A DNA stretch of 60,234 nt from an uncultured Roseburia sp. (GTDB lineage: Bacteria; Bacillota; Clostridia; Lachnospirales; Lachnospiraceae), in NCBI GenBank assembly GCA_947174805.1, contig CAMWKH010000017.1:1-60234 (forward strand). The letters are read 5' to 3'. How positions within the stretch are numbered: position 1 is the first letter of the stretch; every line of letters starts with the position of its first letter. Below are positions 26,925-36,025 of the stretch, piece by piece. The notes below the pieces were generated by a model that was not told the DNA's origin, searched no databases, and saw only the letters and a program-made list of their open reading frames with translations. A program made the translations under genes and the position numbers.

Positions 26925-27093
26925 TAAACGCAAAAAAACATTGCATTTACTATAAGCCTCCGGCAGGATGCGCACGGATGCACAGAGGAATTATGCCGCT
27001 TTGCGGCGTGCATCCGACGCAGGAAACGAATTAAAACGCAAACGTTTTATTCGTTTCCTATATAAAAAGCTGCCGGAAAATCATTTGGCTTAT
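26923..27093 (+). other. Large multi-arm folded element between exporter permease and ATPase
   Basis: Nested perfect inverted repeats fill this gap. First is a separate hairpin: AGTAAACGCAA (26923-26933) with TTGCATTTACT (26941-26951), one mismatch. Then comes a closing stem ATAAGCC (26952-26958) with GGCTTAT (27087-27093), continued by TCCGGCAG (26959-26966) with CTGCCGGA (27070-27077) across a 9-base bulge. Inside are two arms. Arm A is CGGATGCAC (26975-26983) with 27008-27016, plus GCCGC (26995-26999) with GCGGC (27003-27007). Arm B is AGGAAACGAAT (27021-27031) with 27049-27059, plus AAAACG (27033-27038) with CGTTTT (27043-27048), a 17-bp stem with one bulged T and a CAAA loop. No T-run follows, so it is not a simple terminator. 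It may be a structured RNA, an mRNA processing or stability element, or a small palindromic mobile element. I do not recognise a known class. Confidence 0.7.
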
Positions 27094-27122
27094 GGGTACA
27101 GATACAGAGAAAGGTTTTTTCT

Positions 27123-28388
27123 ATGAGCGATATTGCAATTAAGGTAGATGAGGTAAGTAAAGTTTATCATCTCTACAACAGACAGCGGGACAGGTTAAAG
27201 GACGCTTTAAATCTGACGAAAAAAAAGTGCTACCGGGAGCATTTTGCCCTGGAAAAGCTGGATTTTGAAATAAAAAAGGGAGAGACGGTAGGGATTATCG
27301 GCACAAACGGCTCCGGAAAGTCCACGATTTTAAAAATTATCACCGGAGTATTAAACCCTACTGCCGGGGAAGTGACGGTGGACGGAAGGATTTCCGCCCT
27401 TTTGGAGCTTGGGGCTGGATTTAATATGGAGTACACGGGAATTGAAAATGTGTATTTAAACGGCACCATGATTGGTTTTACAAAAGAGGAGATTGATGAA
27501 CGCCTTTCTGACATTCTGGACTTTGCAGATATCGGGGATTTTGTAAACCAGCCGGTAAAGACATATTCCTCTGGAATGTTTGTCCGTCTTGCCTTTGCGG
27601 TGGCCATAAATATCGACCCGGAGATTCTTATTGTGGACGAAGCCCTCTCTGTGGGGGATGTTTTTTTTCAGTCCAAGTGTTATCACAAATTTGAGGAATT
27701 TAAAAAGATGGGGAAGACCATCCTTTTTGTAAGCCATGATTTAGGCAGCATTACAAAGTACTGCGACAGGGCCATTCTATTAAATAAGGGACATAAGCTT
27801 TTTGAGGGAACCCCCAAAGAGGCTGTGGATATGTATAAGCGGGTTTTAGTGAATCAGCTGGACGAGGACGAGGAGGAAAAGGGCAAAACGGCCTGGAACC
27901 AGGTGGGGGGAGAGGAACTTTGGAGAAAGTCCCTGCCTATAAATCCGGAGGTTTTAGAATATGGCAGCAAAAAAGCAGAGATTGTGGACTTTGTGTTTTT
28001 GGATAACAAAGGGAAAATGACAAATGTGATTGAAAAGGGAACCGAGATGACAGTAAAAATGAAGGTTTTATTTCATGAAGATATCCCGGAGCCAATTTTT
28101 GCTTTTTCCTTTAAAAATTTAATGGGGATTGAACTTTGCGGTACAAACACTCTCTTTGAGAAAGTAGAGATAACGCCCAAAAAGGCAGGAGATATACAGG
28201 TGATCTCTTTTCAGCAGAATATGGATTTACAGGGAGGGGAATATCTTTTGTCTTTAGGGTGCACCGGATATCCACAGGGAGAGTTTACGGTGTATCACAG
28301 ATTGTATGATGTGTGCAATTTAACGGTGGTGTCCACCAAAAATACCGTGGGATATTATGATATGAACACAAGGATTACGGTGGAATAA
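27123..28388 (+). CDS. Polysaccharide ABC exporter ATPase with Wzt-like C-terminal domain
   Basis: This 421-residue protein has an ABC ATPase domain (about 1-240) with Walker A GTNGSGKST (60-68), signature YSSGMFVRLAFAV and Walker B ILIVDEALSVGD. A C-terminal beta-rich domain follows (about 285-421), starting near EIVDFVFLDNKGKMTNVIEK. In Wzt proteins this domain recognises the modified non-reducing end of the glycan before export. A methyltransferase/kinase-like protein is encoded next, consistent with export of a capped chain. The start is ATG after GAGAAAGG. The second exporter ATPase at 36026 lacks this extra domain. Confidence 0.92.
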   Translation: MSDIAIKVDEVSKVYHLYNRQRDRLKDALNLTKKKCYREHFALEKLDFEIKKGETVGIIGTNGSGKSTILKIITGVLNPTAGEVTVDGRISALLELGAGFNMEYTGIENVYLNGTMIGFTKEEIDERLSDILDFADIGDFVNQPVKTYSSGMFVRLAFAVAINIDPEILIVDEALSVGDVFFQSKCYHKFEEFKKMGKTILFVSHDLGSITKYCDRAILLNKGHKLFEGTPKEAVDMYKRVLVNQLDEDEEEKGKTAWNQVGGEELWRKSLPINPEVLEYGSKKAEIVDFVFLDNKGKMTNVIEKGTEMTVKMKVLFHEDIPEPIFAFSFKNLMGIELCGTNTLFEKVEITPKKAGDIQVISFQQNMDLQGGEYLLSLGCTGYPQGEFTVYHRLYDVCNLTVVSTKNTVGYYDMNTRITVE

Positions 28389-28438
28389 TCCCGGCGCCAT
28401 TTTAAGGGATGTATGGCAGGAATTAGGAGGTTTTCGTT

Positions 28439-30352
28439 ATGGATGTATTTAAAACTTCATATTTGAGAAGCAACATCATAGCCTGGCTTCCCATCCAAAA
28501 AGGGGATGAAGTGCTTTTTATTGAAAACGGCATGGAACCCATAAAAGAAAAGTTAAGGGAAATGACAGACAGCCTTGTGTGTACTTCCCTTTCAGACTGT
28601 TTAAAAATAAAAAGGAATTTTGATTTTGTTATCTGTGTTGGCAATTTTAAAGAGACGGCGGAGGCACTGGGGGATGCAGGCGCAGACAGGCTTTCCCAGG
28701 CAAAATCCGGGATTACTTTTTTAAAAGGACTGTTAAAAGAAAATGGCAGGCTGGTTTTAGCCCTGGAAAATACCATGGGGTTAAAGTACTGGGCCGGGGC
28801 GAAAGAAGAGAAAAGCAGAAAGTATTTTGCCGGTATTTTGCAGGATAAGGACAGGGGGGGCTTTTCCCAAAAGGAGCTTTTTCATATTTTAAAAGAAACG
28901 GAAACCCAGGGGAAATTTTATTATCCCTTCCCGGATTACCGCTTTGCTATGAGTATTTACTCGGATGAATATCAGCCCAAGACGGGGGAACTTTCGGATC
29001 AGGTGGGAAATTTTGATGAAGAACGCCTTACTATGTTTGACGAGACAAGAGCCGGGGATACTTTAATAGAGGAAGGGCTGTTCCCCAGGTTTTCCAACTC
29101 TTTTCTTCTTTCTGCAGGCCAGGGGGATGTCTCCCTGAAAAACCAAAAGGAAGAGGAAATCCTTTTTGTGAAGTTTTCCAATGACAGAAGCAGGGAATAT
29201 AATATCAAAACTTTTATTACCAAATCCGCCGAAGGAAAACGCCACCTGATAAAAATGCCGGATAACACTCTGGCCCGGTCCCACACGGAGGGGATTGCAA
29301 AGGCTTACCGAGAGCTTTCCTCCCTCTTTGCAGACAGCCGTTTATTGGTAAACCGGTACAAGGGCAGGGAGGAAGGCTTGGAACTGGAGTATCTCTTGGG
29401 TCAGACCCTGGAAGAACAGGCGGATATGCGCCTGGAAACCGGGGAGGAGGAAAAAGCTGTTCAATTAATTTTGCAGGCTGCCGAAGAGATAAGAAAGTGC
29501 AGAGAGCAGGAAATATTTTCTGTTACAGAGGGTTTTTCCCGGGTTTTTGGAGATGTACCTCTTCCAGCCGGGCTCATGGCGGCGCCTTTTAATGATATTG
29601 ACGCCATTCTCCCCAATATATTGGTACAGGGGGAAAGCTGGGTGCTAATCGATTATGAGTGGTCCTTTCCCTTTCCCATTCCCGTGAATTTTATCATTTA
29701 TCGGATGATACACTATTATGTGGAAACCACCGCAAAGCGCCGGGTGCTGAAAAAGTATGACCTGTATAGTCAAGCAGGGATTTCTTTGGAGGAGCTCTCC
29801 ACTTATCCCCTCATGGAGGAGAAGTTTCAGAACTATATTATGGGCAGCCATATCCCCCTGGGAAAGCTTTACCGCCGGGAGGGAAAACCTGTGTACCATG
29901 TAAAGCGTGTGTTAAACGAAATCCGGGAGACGGAGAGGAAACTGGAGCTGGTTTTCTACTTTGACAGGGGAAATGGTTTCTCGGAAGAAGATTCCCTGTC
30001 TTTCCGCTGCGAGGCATTGGACGGGGAGCACCAGGTGATCACCCGGATACCGGAGGGGGTAAAGCGCCTGCGCATTGACCCGGGGAACGAGGCGGTGACA
30101 GTGGAACTGCGGAAACTGCACTGGGTGAATGAGCCGGAAAAGGTTATGTCCTTTGTGAGTAATGGACATAAGTTAAAAGAGAATTTATTTTTATTTGACA
30201 CGAGGGACCCAAATATACTGCTGGATGTACCCCAAGGCAGCGGGACTCTGGCGTTGGATTTAAAAATAGAGACAATGAGTTTAGAAGCGGCAGAGTGGAT
30301 TGCAGAAAAAATCGACAAGAAATACAGACTGAAAAAACTGCTGCGGAAATAG
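28439..30352 (+). CDS. Degenerate methyltransferase plus kinase-like protein
   Basis: This 637-residue protein has an N-terminal SAM-methyltransferase-like domain (about 1-120), recognised by ENGRLVLALENTMGLKYWAG. Next is a conserved linker, YYPFPDYRFAMSIYSDEY. The C-terminal half looks like an aminoglycoside-phosphotransferase/kinase fold, with NDIDAILPNILV as a possible catalytic loop and VLIDYEWSFPFPIPVNF as a possible metal-binding motif. The glycine-rich SAM motif expected near residue 25 reads VLFIENGMEP, with no GxGxG, so methyl transfer may be lost. A methyltransferase-kinase next to a Wzt with a recognition domain recalls the WbdD capping enzyme of O9a antigen. That parallel is inference. 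Confidence 0.7.
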   Translation: MDVFKTSYLRSNIIAWLPIQKGDEVLFIENGMEPIKEKLREMTDSLVCTSLSDCLKIKRNFDFVICVGNFKETAEALGDAGADRLSQAKSGITFLKGLLKENGRLVLALENTMGLKYWAGAKEEKSRKYFAGILQDKDRGGFSQKELFHILKETETQGKFYYPFPDYRFAMSIYSDEYQPKTGELSDQVGNFDEERLTMFDETRAGDTLIEEGLFPRFSNSFLLSAGQGDVSLKNQKEEEILFVKFSNDRSREYNIKTFITKSAEGKRHLIKMPDNTLARSHTEGIAKAYRELSSLFADSRLLVNRYKGREEGLELEYLLGQTLEEQADMRLETGEEEKAVQLILQAAEEIRKCREQEIFSVTEGFSRVFGDVPLPAGLMAAPFNDIDAILPNILVQGESWVLIDYEWSFPFPIPVNFIIYRMIHYYVETTAKRRVLKKYDLYSQAGISLEELSTYPLMEEKFQNYIMGSHIPLGKLYRREGKPVYHVKRVLNEIRETERKLELVFYFDRGNGFSEEDSLSFRCEALDGEHQVITRIPEGVKRLRIDPGNEAVTVELRKLHWVNEPEKVMSFVSNGHKLKENLFLFDTRDPNILLDVPQGSGTLALDLKIETMSLEAAEWIAEKIDKKYRLKKLLRK

Positions 30353-30360
30353 AGGTTGTC

Positions 30361-31734
30361 ATGAAAATATCATCATCTTTAAAGACAAAGCGGATGATTA
30401 TGTTCTGGTCAAAACTTTTGATTGTGATTATCCAGACCGGAATGTATGGATGGCTTTGGTACAATCATTATAAAGACATGATGCCGGTGGCCTACTGGCA
30501 CAGGGGAAACTGGGCGGTAATCGGCCTGTATGCCGTATTTATCATGGCGTTTTCCAGGGCCTTTGGCGCCCTTAAAGTGGGATATTTAAAAACTTGGGAC
30601 ATTATGTACTCCCAGATTTTAACCATTCTCTGTGTCAACGGCGTCACCTATTTTCAGCTGTCCCTGATAAACGGCGACTGGAGCCTGATGGAAAACAGCA
30701 GGCCTATGTGGCTCTTATCTTTGGGTGATTTTACAATAGTGCTTTTGTGGGCTATTTTCATGCGGTGGATTTATACCATTATCTATCCACCCCACGAAAT
30801 GCTTTTGATATACGGGGACATCAGCCCGGACTGGATTATCCACAAGCTGGAATCCAGGAAAGACAAGTATCATGTAAAAGATAAGGTGGCTTTAAGCGCC
30901 GGGGTGGAATCTATCCTGGAGAAAATGCTCCGCTACGATGCGGTGCTTGTGGGGGATATTCCTGCGGAGGACAGAAATAAATTTATCAAATACTGTTTTG
31001 AGAAAGATATCCGGTGTTACAGCATTCCAAAAATTTCGGATATTATGATTATCAATGCGGACAATATTGACCTGTTTGACACGCCGCTTTTGCTGTTTCG
31101 CAATAACGGCCTGACCTACCGCCAAATGTTTTTAAAGCGGTGCATGGATATTGGGATTTCTCTGATTGGAATTGTTTTGGCCTCCCCGGTGATGATAGCC
31201 ATAGCCATCGCCATAAAGCTCTACGACCACGGCCCCGTGCTTTATAAGCAGAAGCGCCTTACATTGGGAGGCAGGGAATTTGATATTTTAAAATTCCGGA
31301 GCATGATCGTGGATTCCGAAAAGCATGGGGCAAGGCTGGCAAAAGCCCATGACGACAGAATTACCCCTGTGGGGAAATTAATCCGCAGAACCCATTTTGA
31401 CGAACTGCCCCAGCTTTTTAATATCCTATTGGGGGATATGTCCTTTGTGGGGCCAAGGCCGGAGCGGAAAGAGATAACGGAAGAATATGCAAAAGAGATT
31501 CCCGAGTTTCCCTTCCGCCTTAAGGCAAAGGCAGGGCTCACCGGGTATGCCCAAGTGTATGGCCAGTATAATACAGTTCCATATGACAAATTAAAACTGG
31601 ATTTGACATACATTACAAAATATACGATTTGGCTTGACATTAAACTCATTTTCCTCACGGTGAAAATATTGTTTCAAAAGGAGAAGTCAGAAGGCGTGGA
31701 TGACAGTCAGAAGACGGCGCTTAAGGGGTCCTGA
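30361..31734 (+). CDS. Polyprenyl glycosylphosphotransferase (WbaP-like initiating transferase)
   Basis: This 457-residue enzyme starts a glycan by moving a sugar-phosphate onto undecaprenyl phosphate. The N-terminal half has about four or five membrane helices and a nucleotide-binding-like domain. The catalytic C-terminus (from about residue 256) reads KRCMDIGISLIGIVL, then FDILKFRSMIVDSEKHG, FDELPQLFNILLGDMSFVGP and RPERKE. It starts at 30361, 8 bases after the previous stop and behind AGAGG; an in-frame extension to 30295 overlaps the upstream gene and is unlikely. Galactose- or glucose-1-phosphate is the common substrate, not determined here. Confidence 0.93.
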   Translation: MKISSSLKTKRMIMFWSKLLIVIIQTGMYGWLWYNHYKDMMPVAYWHRGNWAVIGLYAVFIMAFSRAFGALKVGYLKTWDIMYSQILTILCVNGVTYFQLSLINGDWSLMENSRPMWLLSLGDFTIVLLWAIFMRWIYTIIYPPHEMLLIYGDISPDWIIHKLESRKDKYHVKDKVALSAGVESILEKMLRYDAVLVGDIPAEDRNKFIKYCFEKDIRCYSIPKISDIMIINADNIDLFDTPLLLFRNNGLTYRQMFLKRCMDIGISLIGIVLASPVMIAIAIAIKLYDHGPVLYKQKRLTLGGREFDILKFRSMIVDSEKHGARLAKAHDDRITPVGKLIRRTHFDELPQLFNILLGDMSFVGPRPERKEITEEYAKEIPEFPFRLKAKAGLTGYAQVYGQYNTVPYDKLKLDLTYITKYTIWLDIKLIFLTVKILFQKEKSEGVDDSQKTALKGS

Positions 31735-31780
31735 AAGAGATTCGTATTGCATGGCAAACCCTGAAAGGGGGAAAGTTTTT

Positions 31781-32569
31781 ATGATAACCGTAATTATCCC
31801 GGCATTTAATTGTGAAAAATATATTAGGCAGGCGGTGGAATCTGCCTTGAAACAGGATGTGGAGACGGATGTGGAAATTCTGGTGATTGATGATTGTTCC
31901 ACAGACGGGACAAGGCTTGCAGTGCAGGAGTTAATCACAAAAAATGAAGAGAGAAAGAAAAACCTTTCCGAGAAAGGCAGGCAAAACCATGCCAGGGAAA
32001 TCTTGTATTTTTCCAACAAAAGGAATCTTGGGGTGGCGGAAACCAGGAATAAGGGCATCCGAAAAGCAAAGGGCAAATATATTGCCTTTTTGGACGGGGA
32101 TGACTGGTGGGACAGGGAGAAATTAAAAAAACAGCTTGCCCTGATACAAAAAGAAGATGCCGTGCTGGTGTATTCCGGGAGGGAACTGATGCAGCCCCTG
32201 GGGGGCACAACGGGAAAGGTAATCCCTGTGCCAGGGACAGCCACATATAAGTCCCTGCTTCGCACCAACTGTATCCCTTGTTCCTCCGTTTTGATGAAAA
32301 CCAAGGCGGCAAGGGAGTTTTATATGTGCCATGACGAACTCCATGAGGATTATATTTTATGGCTTAAAGTACTGAAAAAATACGGCACGGCCTACGGGAT
32401 TGACGAGCCGTTGTTAAAGTCCAGGCTCTCGGAGGGGGGGAAATCCAGGAATAAGTTAAAATCGGCAAAAATGCATTACGGTGTGTATCAGTATATGGGG
32501 ATTCCCGCCTGGAAGGCGGTTTGGCTGTTTATGTGTTACGCTTTAAATGGGGTGAGGAAGTATCGATGA
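31781..32569 (+). CDS. GT2 glycosyltransferase
   Basis: This 262-residue family 2 enzyme begins ITVIIPAFNCEKYIRQAVES and has VIDDCSTDGT and the metal motif FLDGDDWWDREKL. It starts at 31781, after AAGGGGGAAAG; an in-frame extension to 31700 overlaps the previous gene and has no ribosome binding site. The stop overlaps the next start (ATGA), so this enzyme and the glycerophosphotransferase are coupled and probably act on the same repeat unit. Confidence 0.91.
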   Translation: MITVIIPAFNCEKYIRQAVESALKQDVETDVEILVIDDCSTDGTRLAVQELITKNEERKKNLSEKGRQNHAREILYFSNKRNLGVAETRNKGIRKAKGKYIAFLDGDDWWDREKLKKQLALIQKEDAVLVYSGRELMQPLGGTTGKVIPVPGTATYKSLLRTNCIPCSSVLMKTKAAREFYMCHDELHEDYILWLKVLKKYGTAYGIDEPLLKSRLSEGGKSRNKLKSAKMHYGVYQYMGIPAWKAVWLFMCYALNGVRKYR

Positions 32570-33798
32570 GACAAAAATTCTGGAATAAATTAAAGGAAGT
32601 GTCCATGGCGGACTTGGGTCATATCATACTTTTTCTGTCGGCCTTGTTCCCGGCCTTTCTATATAAAAAGAAGCGCCGGCATCTCTGGTTGATTTGTGAA
32701 AACAGGGAGGAAGCCAGGGACAATGGGTATTGGCTCTTTCGGTATATTAGGGAACATGAGCCTGAGGTGGATGTAGTGTATGCCATTGCACCGGATTCCC
32801 CGGATTACTTTAAAGTGGCAGGGCTTGGAGAGACAGTTGCCTACGGTACATGGAAACACTGGTTATACTATCTGGCGGCAGAGGTAAATATCAGTTCCCA
32901 AAAAGGGGGAAAGCCCAATGCGGCGGTTTGCTATTTTCTGGAAGTTTACGGAATCCGAAAGAACCTGAGAGTTTTTCTCCAGCATGGGATTATAAAAGAT
33001 GATCTTCCTTTCGTACACTATGAAAATTCTAAAATTTCCCTCTTTGTCACAAGTACGAAGCGGGAATATGAATATGTGAGGGATAATTTTAATTATCCTT
33101 TGGGGGCGGTACAGCTTCTTGGACTTTGCAGGCTGGACAATCTCCACCGGGCAGTGATAAAGGAAAAACAGATTTTAGCCATGCCTACCTGGCGGAGCTG
33201 GATTTCCCCTCCCTCAAATGGCAAGGGGGAATATGAAGGCATTAATGAAATTAAAAAAAGCGAATACTATAAGGGGTGGAACGAGTTCTTAAAGGATAAA
33301 AGGCTTTTGGATTTTTTGGAGGAGCAGGACAGATATCTCATCTTTTACCAGCACAGAGAGATGCGGAAATTTCCCGGGCTTTTTGACAGCAGTTCTCCCA
33401 GAATCAAGATTGCAGACGAGAACAGCTATGATGTGCAGGAATTGCTGATGGACAGCGCATACCTGATTACGGACTACTCCAGTATTGCCATGGACTTTGC
33501 ATATATGGGAAAACCTCTCTGTTATTATCAGTTTGACTATAAGAAATTCAGGGAGAAACATTATGCAGAAGGGTACTTCAGTTATGAGGCAGATGGATTC
33601 GGCCCTGTGTGTTATACAGAAGACGCGCTGGTGAAAGCTCTCTTTGCATGTGTGGGGGAGGGTTTTACGGAGGATGAGCGGTATGCAAAACGGCGGAGTG
33701 AGTTTTTTACTTTGAGGGACGAAAACAACTGCAAAAGAAATTTTCAGGCGATAAGACAACTGGTAAAGGATAAACCGGTTTCGTGTAAAGGAAATTGA
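32566..33798 (+). CDS. CDP-glycerol-type glycerophosphotransferase (TagB/TagF family)
   Basis: This 410-residue enzyme is of the wall-teichoic-acid polymerase family, which transfers glycerol-phosphate or ribitol-phosphate from a CDP donor. Family landmarks are FLQHGIIKDDLP with its conserved His, LFVTSTKREYEYV, YQHREMRKF, and [18 protein letters not shown] near the C-terminus. It starts at 32566 in an ATGA overlap with the GT2, behind GTGAGGA. It implies that the rhamnose-type polymer carries glycerol- or ribitol-phosphate. It is the last gene before a new promoter at 33795. Confidence 0.9.
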   Translation: MRQKFWNKLKEVSMADLGHIILFLSALFPAFLYKKKRRHLWLICENREEARDNGYWLFRYIREHEPEVDVVYAIAPDSPDYFKVAGLGETVAYGTWKHWLYYLAAEVNISSQKGGKPNAAVCYFLEVYGIRKNLRVFLQHGIIKDDLPFVHYENSKISLFVTSTKREYEYVRDNFNYPLGAVQLLGLCRLDNLHRAVIKEKQILAMPTWRSWISPPSNGKGEYEGINEIKKSEYYKGWNEFLKDKRLLDFLEEQDRYLIFYQHREMRKFPGLFDSSSPRIKIADENSYDVQELLMDSAYLITDYSSIAMDFAYMGKPLCYYQFDYKKFREKHYAEGYFSYEADGFGPVCYTEDALVKALFACVGEGFTEDERYAKRRSEFFTLRDENNCKRNFQAIRQLVKDKPVSCKGN

Positions 33799-33822
33799 CG
33801 GATGCAGGAAAAGTATGATAAT
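33795..33822 (+). promoter_or_regulatory. Promoter ahead of the beta-helix gene
   Basis: TTGACG (33795-33800, overlapping the end of the previous gene), a 16-base spacer and GATAAT (33817-33822). The predicted start near 33829 lies upstream of the AAGGAGG at 33841, and past an in-frame ATG at 33802, which supports the start at 33856. Confidence 0.6.
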
Positions 33823-33855
33823 ATGAAGTTGAATATATCCAAGGAGGAAATGAAC

Positions 33856-35214
33856 ATGAGAAAAAAAATCAAATTGGTTTTGTTACTGTGTTTTATTCTG
33901 GCAGGCGTCGTTTTGCCAGGGAGAGATGTGAGGGCTGCAGAAGTGCAGGATGCTGAGTACAGTGACTATATTAGGGTAGATGTCACGAAATACGGGGCGG
34001 ACCAAAAAGGGGGCAAAAACGCCCAGACTGCTTTTAAAAATGCTGTTGCGGCAGTGGAGGCTATGCAGGAAGAAGGGAAAAAGGCATTGGTTTATCTTCC
34101 TTCAGGCACCTATCGTTTGGACAATTATGTTGCAGTGAGAGGCAGTGAGATTATCTTTTTGGCAGAGAGCGATGTGGTTGTAAATGCAAAGAGCGCCATC
34201 AATGTCCAGGTGGGGGGAACTGCCATTGTAAAAGGAGGGACCTGGGTTTATTCAGGAAGCAAATCTGACAAGAAAAACCTCTTTTTTGCAAACAAAGATA
34301 CAAGAATTGATTTAAGTGACCTGAAAATTAAGAAAGCATACAAGGCAGTACATTACACAGAGGCGGAAGGAAGCCTGAAGAATTTAAAAGTAGAAGGCTC
34401 CCCTTACATTGCCGTGGCTGCCACTAAAAAATCAAATATAACGATTAGCAACTGTAAATTTAACAAAAATGATATGGCGGTTATGATTTCTGCTTCCAAG
34501 GCTGTCTGTGACAATATCACAGTGACAAACTCAAAAAATATGGGTATGGAGTCCATAGAGAAATCAAAAGTAACGATAAAGAATTCTGCATTTACAACAA
34601 ACGGTTCCGGATACAGACCTGGAAAAACCACATACAAAGGCCATGGCATGGGTGTGTATACCAAGTCAAAAGTCACGGTTGAGAACTGTACCTTCAGCAA
34701 TAACGTCCAGTGTGGAATATCACTCCAGGGCGGGGATGTTGTTGTCAATAACAGCCAGATTGTGAAAAATGGCAGACAGGGCATCGGAACAAGAGAGAAA
34801 TGTAACGTGACAGCAACAAATACAACCATTAAAGGAAACGGAAGGGATACAAGAGAAATCTCCCACGGAAACCATGGTGTTATTATTGTAAACGGCTCTA
34901 AGGGCACATTTACAAAATGTAAAATCTCCGACAATAAATTTGCCGGTATCTGGGTGGACGGAGGCGGATCCTCTGTCACAGTGAAACAGTGTGAATTTAA
35001 AGGAAATAAAGAGTATCCCATCCAGCTCACCTGCAAAAAAGGAAAAGTAACCCTGGTATCAAACAGCTGCACATACAAAAACAGCAAACACGGGGTATGG
35101 TTTGTTTTAGAGGGCTCTGCAAAATACAAACTGACGAAAAAGGGAACAAATAAATTTAGCAATACTCCGGATAAGTTTATGCTCAACAAAGGTGGGAAAG
35201 TTAAAAAATTGTAA
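33856..35214 (+). CDS. Secreted right-handed beta-helix protein
   Basis: This 452-residue protein starts with a signal peptide (MRKKIKLVLLLCFILAG, cleavage likely near VRAA-E). A domain like the start of pectate lyases and phage tailspikes follows (VDVTKYGADQKGGKNAQTAF). Repeated coils rich in Asn, Gly and Ser come next, for example NITISNCKFNKNDMAVMIS and KVTVENCTFSNNVQCGISL, typical of parallel beta-helix repeats. The start at 33856 is chosen because AAGGAGG is 8 bases upstream; two earlier in-frame ATGs are too close to it or outside the transcript. A glycan lyase, hydrolase or epimerase acting on the exported polymer is plausible. No specific active site is evident. Confidence 0.88.
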   Translation: MRKKIKLVLLLCFILAGVVLPGRDVRAAEVQDAEYSDYIRVDVTKYGADQKGGKNAQTAFKNAVAAVEAMQEEGKKALVYLPSGTYRLDNYVAVRGSEIIFLAESDVVVNAKSAINVQVGGTAIVKGGTWVYSGSKSDKKNLFFANKDTRIDLSDLKIKKAYKAVHYTEAEGSLKNLKVEGSPYIAVAATKKSNITISNCKFNKNDMAVMISASKAVCDNITVTNSKNMGMESIEKSKVTIKNSAFTTNGSGYRPGKTTYKGHGMGVYTKSKVTVENCTFSNNVQCGISLQGGDVVVNNSQIVKNGRQGIGTREKCNVTATNTTIKGNGRDTREISHGNHGVIIVNGSKGTFTKCKISDNKFAGIWVDGGGSSVTVKQCEFKGNKEYPIQLTCKKGKVTLVSNSCTYKNSKHGVWFVLEGSAKYKLTKKGTNKFSNTPDKFMLNKGGKVKKL

Positions 35215-35232
35215 AGCGATAGAGGAAAGTAA

Positions 35233-36015
35233 ATGAGACGATTTGTAGAGGACATCAAAAAGTATAAAAATTATATAGTATATTCATCAAAATCTCAGCT
35301 GAAGTCAGAGATAGCCAACTCCCACCTGAGTTGGCTGTGGTGGATTTTAGACCCGCTTTTGTTTATGCTGGTATACTCATTTATTGCACTTGTTGTTTTT
35401 GGCAAAGGTGAGAAGTACTTTCCTATATTTGTCTTTATTGGTTTAAACTGCTGGCAGTTTTTTGAGAAATCTGTGAAACAAAGCGTAAAATTAGTAAATG
35501 CTAATAAGCAGATAGTATCAAAAGTGTACATTCCCAAATATATATTGATTCTTATTAAAATGGGATTTAACGGTTTTAAGATGTTGGTATCCTTCAGTCT
35601 TGTGGTGCTTTTGATGATTATCTGGAGGGTGCCCGTATCTTTGAATATTTTATATATCATACCCGTGTTTGCGGTTTTGATAGTTGTTACCTTTGGCTTT
35701 AGTACCTTTATGCTGCATTTTGGCGTGTTTGTGGAAGATTTATCCAATGTCATTACAGTTGTGTTAAAGTTAGTATTTTATATGACAGGTATTTTCTATT
35801 CCATTACTTCCAGGGTGCCACAACCGTATTCCTCATTGCTTTTGAAATTTAATCCGGTTGCCTTGATTGTGGAAGATTTGCGCAGATGTATGATATATGA
35901 TTCCGTACCTCACAGGACGGCGCTGCTTGTTTGGTTTATCGCAGGGAGCATACTTTCCGTTCTGGGAATAAAAATTATTTACAAATACGAAAACAGCTAT
36001 GTAAAGGTAATGTAA
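35233..36015 (+). CDS. Second polysaccharide ABC exporter permease (TagG-type)
   Basis: This 260-residue ABC-2 permease has about six membrane helices. The N-terminal YIVYSSKSQLKSEIANSHLS amphipathic segment is followed by LSWLWWILDPLLFMLVYSF, as in teichoic-acid and capsule exporters. It is clearly distinct from the first permease (26091) and from the third (59575). Its ATPase starts 10 bases after the stop. The region is AT-richer than the rhamnose operon, which hints at a different history. Confidence 0.92.
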   Translation: MRRFVEDIKKYKNYIVYSSKSQLKSEIANSHLSWLWWILDPLLFMLVYSFIALVVFGKGEKYFPIFVFIGLNCWQFFEKSVKQSVKLVNANKQIVSKVYIPKYILILIKMGFNGFKMLVSFSLVVLLMIIWRVPVSLNILYIIPVFAVLIVVTFGFSTFMLHFGVFVEDLSNVITVVLKLVFYMTGIFYSITSRVPQPYSSLLLKFNPVALIVEDLRRCMIYDSVPHRTALLVWFIAGSILSVLGIKIIYKYENSYVKVM

Positions 36016-36025
36016 GGTGATAAAC

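Noticed and set aside
31687..32304. Minus-strand ORF opposite the GT2 gene
   Set aside because: It has no ribosome binding site and no domain, and it is fully covered by a canonical GT2.
34404..35258. 284-codon minus-strand ORF opposite the beta-helix gene
   Set aside because: The + strand protein has a signal peptide and clear coils; the antisense frame is open because of repeated codon patterns.
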